Shown: in pieces, positions 26,518 to 35,643 of the stretch
How positions within the stretch are numbered: the first letter of the stretch is position 1
How the letters are laid out: every line of letters starts with the position of its first letter
NCBI RefSeq assembly: GCF_011378905.1
Contig: NZ_WTPY01000036.1
Coordinates: 1 to 45,851, forward strand
Direction of reading: 5' to 3'
Origin: Paraglaciecola sp. 20A4
Lineage (GTDB): Bacteria; Pseudomonadota; Gammaproteobacteria; Enterobacterales; Alteromonadaceae
Length of the DNA stretch: 45,851 nt
Notes under the pieces: generated by a model
Told to the model about the DNA's origin: nothing
The model's input: only the letters and a program-made list of their open reading frames with translations
Databases searched by the model: none
Program-made: the position numbers and the translations under genes

Positions 26518-26933
26518 GCTGAGGAAAGTTTCGCATCACGTTACTTCTAAAATACGTTCACAAAAACAATCAAAGTCGTTTCGCCCTGAAATGACAAAGT
26601 GACAGTTAGGTCAATCTGTTTTGATGCTGTCGACCTTGTTCGTATGATTCAGGTATGACCATCGGCATCTGTCAATTTAGATTATAAACAGGGAGCGTAT
26701 TATTCACCCAGATTCTAGCTTTATCTCTTGGTTTATATTCACTTTCCCTGCCTCTTTGTACGGTGTGTTTGTCGGTCTATCTCTGGTGCTAGTCCTAGTA
26801 AACTCAACCTGTTTAATGATTGAAATAGCCATGGATAAAGCGTTAATAATTGCATTACACTGGTTGCTCATCTTGCAGACAATTAATTAATTCCGTGAGC
26901 AATCAATCTATTACTAACGCTAGAGCAACAAAA
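26518..26933. other. intergenic leader of the GPH symporter gene
   Basis: About 400 bases with no recognisable gene; it must hold the promoter of the symporter gene. Neither of the possible upstream starts (TTG 26850, GTG 26895) has a ribosome site. Confidence 0.35.
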
Positions 26934-28280
26934 ATGCCGACTGCCGAATCAGTAGAGCCTGACACTGTAAAAAATAAAACATTGCTCGCATTGGGTTTTG
27001 GGCATGTCTCGATGTTCTATAGCAATCAAGGCTTTTTGCTTTTTGCTATTCCGTTTTATCAGATGACATTGGGCCTTGACCCGTTTTTGCTGAGTTTATG
27101 TTCGGTGATCCCGATGGTTATTGCGACGACATTGAAACCATGGATAGGTCACTTATCCGATGGATTTCATTCAAGATTTGGCCGACGAAAGCCCTTCTTA
27201 TTTTGTGCCGCAATCGCTAGTGGCTCTTTATATGGAGTGCTCTGGAGTGTGCCGTTGGAGTGGAGTGATAGCCATAAGTTCTTGTATCTCGGTGGCTTCT
27301 CGTTGCTCTTTCACATTGCGGGTTCTTTTTATAGTATTCCTCTGAAATGCATGACCTTTGAAGCCAGTGACAGTAGCTATCAAAGAACACGTATTTTTGC
27401 GGTTACTAATGTATTCAGCCGTGTTTGTGGTATGACTTACCAGTGGGCTTTCCCGCTAACGCAACTGGCAATATTTGGTTCAATCTTTGCTGGTGTTAAG
27501 ATCGTTGGCTGGGCGATTGGATTGTTGCTGATTGTGACGATGGGCGTTATACCCGTTTTTTTTCTCAAGGAAAAACCGGTTACCCAAGTCGTAACAGAGG
27601 TGAGCCTTGCCACTAAGATTAAAACGGTCTCGCGTAATCCTGATTTTCTCTATTTGATGCTGCTTGTTACGCTTGTTGTTTTGGGGATAGGCTGCTCAGT
27701 GTCAATGGATTACTACTTATTAGTGTATTTCGTTAGCGAAGGCGACATAGCGCAAGGAGCAGTCTTAAAGGGGGCGTTATCGAGTGCGTATGCATTTCTC
27801 GGTATCTTATATATACCTTTAGTCTTATATATGACGCGTAAAATGGGCAAGCTAAAAACGCTGAAGCTTATTTTTTTGATCGCAGCGATGAGTGGCTTGA
27901 TAAAGTGGTTTTTATTTGTTCCATCGATTGGCTGGTGGATTGTTTTAGACGCAGTATTTTCGAACTTCGTTTGGACTGGTAATGCGCTGATAATCCCTTC
28001 ATTAATTGCAGATCTTTGCGCAAAACATGAAAAACAATGTCACTACGATATCAAAGGAATTTTTATCTCTATGCACTCTTGGGTGAATTACATCAGCAAA
28101 GCGATGGCGTTGCTCGCTTTGGGTGTCATTTTGAATGCTATCGATTTTGACGCTAACCTAGGCGCTATGCAAAGCGACGATACGCTTTACATGATGAGAA
28201 TAACATTAAGTTTTGGTACCGCTTTTATTGCGTTATTGATTCTTTTCTTGTTATTTAACAGCAGGCTACGCAAACTTTAG
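26934..28280 (+). CDS. GPH family (MelB-like) sugar:cation symporter
   Basis: About 448 residues with twelve hydrophobic helices. The GPH/MFS_2 signature is seen after helix 2: KPWIGHLSDGFHSRFGRRKP. Family members carry galactosides, pentosides and hexuronides with Na+ or H+. The first helix reads GFGHVSMFYSNQGFLLFAIP. It sits directly before a LacI regulator and next to the lambda-carrageenase candidate, so mono- or disaccharides released from the galactan are the expected cargo (inference). The start is uncertain: ATG 26934 is the first ATG, GTG 26895 would add 13 residues, and neither has a strong ribosome site. Confidence 0.85.
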   Translation: MPTAESVEPDTVKNKTLLALGFGHVSMFYSNQGFLLFAIPFYQMTLGLDPFLLSLCSVIPMVIATTLKPWIGHLSDGFHSRFGRRKPFLFCAAIASGSLYGVLWSVPLEWSDSHKFLYLGGFSLLFHIAGSFYSIPLKCMTFEASDSSYQRTRIFAVTNVFSRVCGMTYQWAFPLTQLAIFGSIFAGVKIVGWAIGLLLIVTMGVIPVFFLKEKPVTQVVTEVSLATKIKTVSRNPDFLYLMLLVTLVVLGIGCSVSMDYYLLVYFVSEGDIAQGAVLKGALSSAYAFLGILYIPLVLYMTRKMGKLKTLKLIFLIAAMSGLIKWFLFVPSIGWWIVLDAVFSNFVWTGNALIIPSLIADLCAKHEKQCHYDIKGIFISMHSWVNYISKAMALLALGVILNAIDFDANLGAMQSDDTLYMMRITLSFGTAFIALLILFLLFNSRLRKL

Positions 28281-28449
28281 TATTCGGGAAGTTTGTAACA
28301 AATATGATTATAAGAAAAGGGCTAACATGCAGTATTTTAACAGTTTATTTTCGTTCAGATGATATACTGCACTCATAGATTGATGTGGCGCAAAATGCTG
28401 GCGAAGTCGTCGTAAAAATATGAATTATGAACTTTGGGTACATAGATAA

Positions 28450-29457
28450 ATGGTGACGATTAAAGATGTAGCTAGGGTCGCTGGAGTATCACCTTCAACG
28501 GTTTCTAGAGTTGTACGTGGCGCGGGAAAAGTAGGAAAAAAGTGCCGAGCTCATGTGCAAAGTGTCATTGTGGAAATGGGGTATTACCCTAACATTAACG
28601 CCCGGGCTCTTGTTAGCCAGAAAGCGGAAATGGTCGGCATTGTGACACCTAATTTCGCGAGTCCATTTTTTGGTAGCATCGCATCAGGTGTAGCTGCTGC
28701 TGCAAAAGCCGCTAACTATAAAGTGATGATGAGTAACTCATCAGGTGAAGTGGACACAGAAATTGAGGCGATTAATTCACTTAGAGAACATGGCTGCTCA
28801 AATATCATTTTGCACAGTAAATTGTCTTCTGAAAAAACCTTAGAAAAGTTAGCTTCAAATATAGATGGTTTAGTGATTATCAACCGCCAAGTTGACTCCC
28901 TCGCAGAGCGATGTGTGTGGTTGGACAATGTTGCGGGCGGTCGAATGTCAGCAGAGTACTTGCTTAAAAAAGGTCATACAAAGTTTGCTGTTATCGCGTG
29001 TGATAGAGATAACCAAGATGCAGAGGACAGATTGTTTGGCATTCAAAAAGCAATTTCTCGAGCAGGTTTAAGTATACACCCTGAAAACATTGTTATTGTG
29101 CGTCCTAGTTTAGCTAACGGATATAAGGCTGCTGAAGCGTTAGTAAAATCAGGTGTTGAGTTTACAGCGCTTATTGCTTACAACGACGTTATGGCAATCG
29201 GAGCAAGTAATGCGTTGCAAGATTTGGGCTACAGAATACCCCAAGATGTATCCATCATCGGATTCGATGACTCACTCCTCGCCCAAATATGTCGGCCTAA
29301 TTTAACGACCATGCTCTATCCTGTTCATGATATGGCATTTCATGCCACCGAATTGTCGATTCAGCTAACGACTCAAAAAGAAGCTGTAGGCAATAGAACG
29401 CATCTTTTTATGCCGACATTAGTAGAGCGCGATTCGGTTATGAGTATCCCTAAATAG
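28450..29457 (+). CDS. LacI family transcriptional regulator
   Basis: 335 residues. The N-terminal helix-turn-helix and hinge (TIKDVARVAGVSPSTVSRVV; hinge with NINARALVSQK) bind DNA. The remaining 275 residues form the periplasmic-binding-protein-like sugar domain (VGIVTPNFASPFFG at about 60-75, AYNDVMAIGASNALQDLG and GFDDSLLAQICRPNLTTM). Such regulators usually respond to a mono- or oligosaccharide from the pathway they control. It follows the GPH carrier by 169 bases on the same strand and faces the lambda-carrageenase gene tail to tail. It is the best candidate for control of the galactose and galactoside genes of the locus, though no operator could be fixed by eye. Confidence 0.92.
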   Translation: MVTIKDVARVAGVSPSTVSRVVRGAGKVGKKCRAHVQSVIVEMGYYPNINARALVSQKAEMVGIVTPNFASPFFGSIASGVAAAAKAANYKVMMSNSSGEVDTEIEAINSLREHGCSNIILHSKLSSEKTLEKLASNIDGLVIINRQVDSLAERCVWLDNVAGGRMSAEYLLKKGHTKFAVIACDRDNQDAEDRLFGIQKAISRAGLSIHPENIVIVRPSLANGYKAAEALVKSGVEFTALIAYNDVMAIGASNALQDLGYRIPQDVSIIGFDDSLLAQICRPNLTTMLYPVHDMAFHATELSIQLTTQKEAVGNRTHLFMPTLVERDSVMSIPK

Positions 29458-29503
29458 TCACGATAATTACCTAAACCGATGGGCCATATTGGCTCACCAG
29501 TTA

Positions 29504-29537
29504 GTTTTAGGCTAAACGTAATGGTTTAGCCTAAAAC
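29504..29537. terminator. bidirectional terminator between convergent genes
   Basis: GTTTTAGGCTAAAC (29504-29517), a 6-base loop, and the exact complement (29524-29537). It is a perfect 14-bp stem with A/T-rich ends between the stops of the LacI gene and of the minus-strand lambda-carrageenase candidate. Confidence 0.75.
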
Positions 29538-29560
29538 GGAGTGACACCCGCACAAAAGTG

Positions 29561-32404
29561 CTATTTATACGTATTATTTCCACTGTTCATTTTCAGATTA
29601 ATATCGATGAATCTAAATAAGCCGGCAGGAACGACGAGCGTCGCTTTTTTGTGCTCTACCTTTATTTTCTCGCCAGTGAGTACATCCACCACCGATTCTA
29701 TATTCAACTTATCATTGAATTGCAGCGTTACGGGCCTGTCTGAGGGATTAATATAGCCGCTATCGATAAGGGTTAATCTCAGTTTTTCCGAGCTCATTTG
29801 TGCCGTTACGCTAGCTACCGCCCCTGTTACTTTTATCGGTAATGCGTTGGCGGCCTGCTTAATTGCTTGTTCTATGACGGTGTAATACTGGTCGGCGGCA
29901 AAAACGTGTTTGCCGTCTTTTGAGTAGTAATTTCGTCCATCGGTATAAAACTCTTGCAGAATATCCGCATACAAAGGGTTAAGACTCTCTTTCAATGGAG
30001 GACGATTTGCGTTTTTGTCAGCGTAAGGCCCTTCTTGTGGTGGCGTCATCAAAACGAGACCATTATTATATGGCGCTAAAAAATTCAACCTTCTGTCTTT
30101 AACGCCTGCAGCATAACGAGAAAAATCGTAATCTGTGACAGGCGCGCCTGGCCATGTGCCATTGAGTCGACTGAACACCGATTTGTTATCTTCCTCCACT
30201 TTGGCATCAAACATATTGAGCCACTTAACGTTATTTCCTTCATCAGTGTAATGGCCATCAGGAGCTAAAATACTGAGGTGCACCGGTGAGAAACTGACAA
30301 TGTCGCGGATATTGGGTACGTAAATTATGCCCTTAGCAATCATTTCCCACAGTACTTCCATATACTGTGAGTCGTAGGCAAAATTATTGATGTAGGTAGA
30401 GCCATTTGCAATATGGTAAACAAATTGACGAAGGGCATGATTAGGAACCATTTGGTGAGACCGCTGACGTAACCGGTCAAAACTGGTGTTATCTCGTGAA
30501 AAACGTGTTCCCCACGCATCTACAGAACCAGCCGCCCACAAGCCCATGCGCGCTGATAAACTTAGCTCCATCGATTTATCTGTTGTTTCTTCCATGCCAG
30601 GAACAAATACGTCGGCAAACTCTCCTGATAATAAACGTGACCAGCCAGCGCGATAGACTTGTGATTGCCAAAATGTGTGCTTGTTTCTAAGAAATATAAT
30701 GCCATTCTTTTGCTGGCTATATTCTGCTAGTGGATAAAAAAAGTCGTCCAGCATTTCAACGAAATCGCGATTGTAGTGTGCTATTTCGGGAAAAATCATC
30801 ACCGTTTTAGATCCTTTAGCCAGATCCAGTGTTTTCTTGTGTGTGTCTAAACTTCGAAAGTGAGGATCATTGCCATGCCCCCCCCAAAAAGAGGCTCCAT
30901 GATTACCCTTGTATAGTTTCTTAGCTTTTGCGAGAACGTCTTCTTGCGACAAATTGTATTTTTGCCTTCTGTCCTTTTTATTTCTATACGCTTTATTTTT
31001 AATAATACTGCGATCGTAATTTTCGGAGCCTAAGTTTCCATAATTTAGAAACACGGGGCTTTGATAGTTTTCACGAAGGTGTTCAATCACATCTGGGTCG
31101 GCATTGCGATTGTCAGACATAAAATAAACTGGCTTATTTTGATATTGAGGCTGGTATGCGTTTACCTGCTTTTTTAGGGTTTGTACGTTTTGGTTAACCC
31201 TTTGCATTTTACCGGTTGGCTCAAGTGCTTCAAATTCGTCACTCCAGCGCTCATTGTCTAAATCAATAATGTGGATATCGCTGCCGCCAGATTGCACGCT
31301 GGCCAGAATGATTTTATTGGTATTTTCTATTCGCCACATGTCATTAAACGAGTAGTGGCTGGTAAATATTGTCACGTCATGGATTGTGCTATCCACCGGA
31401 AATATCGCAAGCCTGTTGCCATACAAAAGAAAGAAACTTTTTTTGCCTTGATAGTTAACAACTTCAGGTTGTGCCACACGATAACCAAACTCTTTAAGTT
31501 TTTTGCTGATTTTTTCGAGGGTAAAAATATACTGTTTTTGGTTGCTAGGTTGAAAAATGGTTAAACCATTTTGCTTTATTTTTGTACTGCCCATCAATAG
31601 GTCGTCATTACCATCATTATCGATGTCGACTACCCTTAAATCACCTATCGGGGTGTTCGTGGCACTAATGTCTTGTCCGTAGTTTGGCTTTTGGGCGAGA
31701 TAATCGAATATATATAGACTGCCAGAGGTTTGCATCGAATTGATGGCGGTTTGAACAGCAAGCGATTGAGTTCCATCGTCCCTGTTAACAGGCCTTAGGA
31801 AGTTGATTGCGTGTCTTTTGGGCTTCGGCTCCCTGGCGCCTTCTTCCTCAAATGAGCTGGTGTGTTTATATTTTGGTTCGCTGATTGAATAATCTGCCGA
31901 TTTAACTTCAGAAATCAGATGTCCTTTCACATCGATATAATAAAAGCTGTTGTCGTAGCCCCCAGCAACCACCACGGGGGTCTTGCCATTGGTTATAACG
32001 GTAACCGCATTCATCGGTGCTTCAGTAGGGGCGAAACGCCACATTATATGCCCTTGATGATCTAGCGCATAAACACTTCCATCGGCATTAGCGGCGAAGT
32101 ATTCACTTGCGCCATCGTTGTCAATATCTTGGGCCCAAATATCATGATTCATAAAGCCTGAAAGTGTATTTTTCCATTTTATCTCACCACTTTGCGTTAC
32201 GACGAGCAGAGTACCTTCGTAGGTAGAAGCGAATACTAGTGGTTCTTTTTCATTTATCACCGAGCGTACGTTAGTGATTGTATAGCCAGTATCAAAACTC
32301 ACTATCGCTGTGTCGATTGCTAAGCTCGACATTGAGTACAACATAAAGAAGGGGATAAAAAATCGCATAAAATTTAATCTACATATATTGCGGTTAATAG
32401 TCAT
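29561..32404 (-). CDS. cglA: putative lambda-carrageenase, GH150, with N-terminal beta-propeller
   Basis: A 947-residue exported protein (hydrophobic signal about residues 13-29, SSLA-I). Residues about 30-400 form a beta-propeller of the PQQ/FG-GAP type, with blades marked by DIDNDGASEYFAANADGS and VDIDNDGNDDLLMG. A polar linker (about 405-435, rich in Gln and Asn) leads to a C-terminal module of about 500 residues with no familiar glycosidase signature. Lambda-carrageenase CglA of Pseudoalteromonas carrageenovora, founder of GH150, is as I recall about 942 residues with the same propeller-linker-unique-module plan. GH110, GH2 and sulfatase neighbours are exactly what lambda-carrageenan breakdown needs. 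It would cut beta-1,4 bonds endolytically. I could not check residue identity. ATG 32404 lacks a ribosome site; ATG 32367 is the alternative. Confidence 0.7.
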   Translation of the reverse strand: MTINRNICRLNFMRFFIPFFMLYSMSSLAIDTAIVSFDTGYTITNVRSVINEKEPLVFASTYEGTLLVVTQSGEIKWKNTLSGFMNHDIWAQDIDNDGASEYFAANADGSVYALDHQGHIMWRFAPTEAPMNAVTVITNGKTPVVVAGGYDNSFYYIDVKGHLISEVKSADYSISEPKYKHTSSFEEEGAREPKPKRHAINFLRPVNRDDGTQSLAVQTAINSMQTSGSLYIFDYLAQKPNYGQDISATNTPIGDLRVVDIDNDGNDDLLMGSTKIKQNGLTIFQPSNQKQYIFTLEKISKKLKEFGYRVAQPEVVNYQGKKSFFLLYGNRLAIFPVDSTIHDVTIFTSHYSFNDMWRIENTNKIILASVQSGGSDIHIIDLDNERWSDEFEALEPTGKMQRVNQNVQTLKKQVNAYQPQYQNKPVYFMSDNRNADPDVIEHLRENYQSPVFLNYGNLGSENYDRSIIKNKAYRNKKDRRQKYNLSQEDVLAKAKKLYKGNHGASFWGGHGNDPHFRSLDTHKKTLDLAKGSKTVMIFPEIAHYNRDFVEMLDDFFYPLAEYSQQKNGIIFLRNKHTFWQSQVYRAGWSRLLSGEFADVFVPGMEETTDKSMELSLSARMGLWAAGSVDAWGTRFSRDNTSFDRLRQRSHQMVPNHALRQFVYHIANGSTYINNFAYDSQYMEVLWEMIAKGIIYVPNIRDIVSFSPVHLSILAPDGHYTDEGNNVKWLNMFDAKVEEDNKSVFSRLNGTWPGAPVTDYDFSRYAAGVKDRRLNFLAPYNNGLVLMTPPQEGPYADKNANRPPLKESLNPLYADILQEFYTDGRNYYSKDGKHVFAADQYYTVIEQAIKQAANALPIKVTGAVASVTAQMSSEKLRLTLIDSGYINPSDRPVTLQFNDKLNIESVVDVLTGEKIKVEHKKATLVVPAGLFRFIDINLKMNSGNNTYK

Positions 32405-32961
32405 TATGAACAGCCGTCAAAGGTTTGGTCAAACGTTATCCCCAAGCTCGTATTTATTCAAGTTTTACGGCGTCAGAATATTCGACTTTGCATATCTTTA
32501 CATTTATTTTGGGATAAAGTCGCTGCTTGGCTTATTATCACAATAATTCAGCTGAAAGCTTTTTATTATAGTAATAATCCTTTTTTATTATCATCTTCAT
32601 CTTGGTGTTTTCACTCAAATTAAATACAGCGTTTTCATTACGGGATTTCAGGGGTATCGTTACCATTTAATTTGATTTTACATGTTGGTAATGTTAAAAA
32701 AAGACACGCTAATTACATAGTCAGTTAACGTAGCTTTATGGACATAACACTAGCAGCTTTGTCGAAATTTGGCTGCCGAGATCGTTATTTTTAGGTTTGC
32801 TCGCCAATATTTTCAGCGAAAATATGCATAGACGATGCTCAAAGCAGTACGTTCACTTATAGGGTTCATGGCAAACTTGTTAGCTCTGCTATAAAGGTTC
32901 CAGTATCCACTCAATTATTATCACTAACCACTTTGTTGCCATAAAAGAGAAAGAGAACGTC
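32405..32961. other. divergent promoter region, lambda-carrageenase candidate / GH110 copy 2
   Basis: 557 AT-rich bases between two outward-facing degradative genes. It must contain both promoters and probably an operator. I see a small TTATTA/TAATAA palindrome near 32563-32577 and no clear regulator site, and no gene. Just before ATG 32962, AAGAGAAAGAG is the only ribosome-site candidate. Confidence 0.45.
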
Positions 32962-34809
32962 ATGAAAGAGAGTTTGAATCGTATTGTCAGGTATGGCGTT
33001 GTTCGCGCGTTTTTTTACTGTCTATTTTTGTACATCGTGACCGTTTCAAATGCATTCGCTGAAGATCCATTGAATACTCTTGAGGTAGATGCGGCTAGTT
33101 TCGGCGTTAAACCCGGGAGTCATGACAGTACTGCCAAAGTTGCAGCGCTTTTAACGTATATAAAAGAGCACAATATTACAAAAGTTACTTTCGCTACAGG
33201 TGAATATCACTTTTATCCTGGACTCGCGACTGAAGACTATGCGTTTATTAGTAACAATGATCAGGGGCTTAAACGTATTGCATTCTATTTAAAGAATATC
33301 AGCAATCTGACCATTGATGGCCAAGGCTCTGCATTTACGATGCACGGTGGTATTAATCCATTCATTCTTCAAGACGCCACTAACGTATCAATTAAAAATC
33401 TCAGTATTGACTTTACCCGAGCATTTCACAGTGAAGGAATAATACTCGCGGTGGGAAATGGCTTTATGGATTTACATATCCCTGATGCCTTTCCATACAG
33501 TATTAATAGTGCTGGTATCTTAGAATTTAAGGGGCTAAGGGAATATCCGTCGGGTTATCCCATAAATGAGAAGTTGGAGCGTCGTAAAGATGCTCTTCAT
33601 GCTTATGATTATCGTTTTAAGCGATTACTAGAATACGATGTAAATACACGAGCAACCGCCTATATGGCGTCTGATATACAAACCGGGTCTTGGTTACGGG
33701 CACAGCAACTAGAGGGCAAGAATAACATACGTATTTACCACTCCGAACTGCAAGGAACTGTGGGTAACATTATGACCTTTTCGGCAAAATACCGAAAATA
33801 TCCTGCCATTGTTATCTCTGATAGCGATGATGTTTTATTGGATAATGTGACGATATTTCATGCAGGCGGAATGGGTGTTTTAGGCCAGCGGTGTCGCAAC
33901 GTTACTATTCAAAACAGTAAGGTAACTCCGTCGAAAGGACGAATAATCAGTGCAACAGCGGATGCAACGCATTTTAATAATTGCCAAGGGGACATTAAAC
34001 TCATTAATAACTTGTTTGAAAATCAGCAAGATGATGCAACTAATATCCACGGCATTTATGCCATGTTTCTTGAACTCAAATCTCCTAATACCGCGCTTAT
34101 CAAAATACAGCACCCGCAACAATGGGGATTCGATTTTATTGATGCCGGAGATACCATGGAGTTGGTGCAAAGCAAGAGTTTGATCACCTATGGAACCAAT
34201 ACCGTCACTAAGGTCAAAAAACTCAATACAGAAATTTATGAAGTGACCTTTGCTTCTGCAATTGATCCTAAAATAATAGTGGGCGACTCAATCGCAGAAG
34301 TAAGAGACTACGCCAATGTGTTAATCAAAGGCAATACCATAAGACGCAACCGAGCTAGGGGGATGTTGTTAAATAGTCGCGGCAAGACCGTGGTTGAGGA
34401 CAATTATTTTCATGTACCCGGGGCAGCAATATTGTTTGAGGGCGATGCAATAAATTGGTTCGAACAGGGGGGGGTAAGGGATGTCACTATTCGAGGTAAC
34501 ACATTTGATAATAGCCATTTTAGTATTTGGGGAAAGGCAATTATCGCCGTTGCCGCAGGTATTGATAAAGAATTTCAGGACGTGTCACGTTACAACAAAA
34601 ATATCGTGATAGAGGGCAATATATTTAATGTTTACGACAAGGGATTACTGTTAGATTTGTTTTCTGTCAGTCATGTTACGTTTAAGAATAATAAGATAAA
34701 TAAATCAGACTTTTTCCCTGCTAGGACATTAACAACGCCTGAGTTTTTTAGAACGCGATTCAGCGACGATGTCATTATCGAAGATAATCAGTTCTTTGGC
34801 TTTGATTAG
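32962..34809 (+). CDS. GH110 family alpha-1,3-galactosidase (copy 2)
   Basis: A 615-residue exported beta-helix protein (signal peptide ending AFA-E, residue 33). It shows the same family marks as copy 1: IDGQGSAFTMHGG (about 118-130), LSIDFTRAF, ADATHFNNCQGD and QDDATNIHG. D334, D357 and D358 keep the 23/24 spacing. Copy 1 and copy 2 differ throughout, including in the loop after SID (WDIPF versus FTRAF), and copy 2 has extra residues around 195-260. Different subsites, perhaps for sulfated versus plain substrate, are therefore likely. It is divergent from the lambda-carrageenase candidate and presumably co-induced with it. The enzyme should free galactose from the non-reducing end of neo-lambda-type oligosaccharides. 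Confidence 0.83.
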   Translation: MKESLNRIVRYGVVRAFFYCLFLYIVTVSNAFAEDPLNTLEVDAASFGVKPGSHDSTAKVAALLTYIKEHNITKVTFATGEYHFYPGLATEDYAFISNNDQGLKRIAFYLKNISNLTIDGQGSAFTMHGGINPFILQDATNVSIKNLSIDFTRAFHSEGIILAVGNGFMDLHIPDAFPYSINSAGILEFKGLREYPSGYPINEKLERRKDALHAYDYRFKRLLEYDVNTRATAYMASDIQTGSWLRAQQLEGKNNIRIYHSELQGTVGNIMTFSAKYRKYPAIVISDSDDVLLDNVTIFHAGGMGVLGQRCRNVTIQNSKVTPSKGRIISATADATHFNNCQGDIKLINNLFENQQDDATNIHGIYAMFLELKSPNTALIKIQHPQQWGFDFIDAGDTMELVQSKSLITYGTNTVTKVKKLNTEIYEVTFASAIDPKIIVGDSIAEVRDYANVLIKGNTIRRNRARGMLLNSRGKTVVEDNYFHVPGAAILFEGDAINWFEQGGVRDVTIRGNTFDNSHFSIWGKAIIAVAAGIDKEFQDVSRYNKNIVIEGNIFNVYDKGLLLDLFSVSHVTFKNNKINKSDFFPARTLTTPEFFRTRFSDDVIIEDNQFFGFD

Positions 34810-35428
34810 AGGTTGTTGACCCTTGGTATACGAATTTTAAATTGTATGGAAGCCCGTTAATCGGATGATTTTACCTCATATCAACACGTGTTAAGTGTCT
34901 TCTAATCAGCTCATTTCGAGTCAGTGTGTTTGCACTGGTTGCTAACCAGTGCAATTAAGCGCGACCAGAGCACTATTTGTGCACTGGGCTTCTCTGCTAT
35001 AAAAAGCGAATATTAATGCCTGCGTACAGACGCCCTGCATATAATGTAGTGCGACAGAATAAGCTCAACAGGCAAGGTGACTACTTACTTACAATGATGC
35101 GATACAGGTTGCCCTTTAGCACTAAAGACTCGTTCTTTTGAGTTGGATATCAGCCTTATTTCTGTTGGTAGCCTTAGTAGAGAACCGTCTACTTATACCA
35201 ACTCCATTAAATAATTAGCCACTCAGCGAAAAATAAAAAGGACTTAATCAAGGCGCTTGAGCGACTCAATTTTCTTTATGACCAAAAGTGCCTGCCGTAC
35301 TCAGGGATAATTCAATTTCTAGGGGGCATTAAGCTAAGTGAAAACATAATGCAGAGCCGCCATATTCGATTAGCAATGTTGTTGTTAGAGAAGAAGTATG
35401 ATGTACCTAAAGTGAAAAGTTGCTGACA
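34810..35428. other. 620-base gap between convergent genes
   Basis: No gene recognised. It holds the hairpin listed at 34930-34954. The rest (35000-35400) contains short frames full of stops and could be old gene debris. Confidence 0.4.
34930..34954. terminator. hairpin downstream of GH110 copy 2
   Basis: TTGCACTGGTT, a GCT loop, and AACCAGTGCAA: a perfect 11-bp stem. It has no T-run, so termination is likely but not certain. Confidence 0.45.
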
Positions 35429-35471
35429 TAAAAAAGCGAAGTGAAAGAAGATTATCCTCTTTCACTTCGCT
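35429..35471 (-). terminator. rho-independent terminator of the second TonB receptor gene
   Basis: On the minus strand AGCGAAGTGAAAG, an 11-base loop and CTTTCACTTCGCT are followed by TTTTTAT. The perfect 13-bp stem plus T-run makes a clear terminator, about 170 bases past the stop. Confidence 0.88.
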
Positions 35472-35593
35472 CAATACCGAACCACACAAAAAGTAGAGTG
35501 GTACATTTCAATAGCACGGTATTACAGGACCTGTTTTATTCAGATTCAGTGGTTATGCAAAATCATCAAACAAAATATCAATGGTTGATACTC

Positions 35594-35625
35594 GTACCCA
35601 GGCAAATTACAAATTGCCTAGGTAC
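35594..35625. terminator. hairpin just after the second TonB receptor gene
   Basis: GTACCcAGGCAA, an 8-base loop and TTGCCTaGGTAC: an 11-pair stem with one mismatch, 19 bases past the receptor stop. It lacks a T-run; it may protect the mRNA 3' end or act with the stronger terminator at 35429. Confidence 0.5.
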
Positions 35626-35643
35626 GTCTTACTGATTGGTGAT

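Noticed and set aside
28432-28450. TTTGGGTAC shared by the leaders of the LacI gene and the dgoD-like gene (about 11263)
   Set aside because: A nine-base match in two leaders is not enough to call a regulatory motif and was not seen before the other genes.
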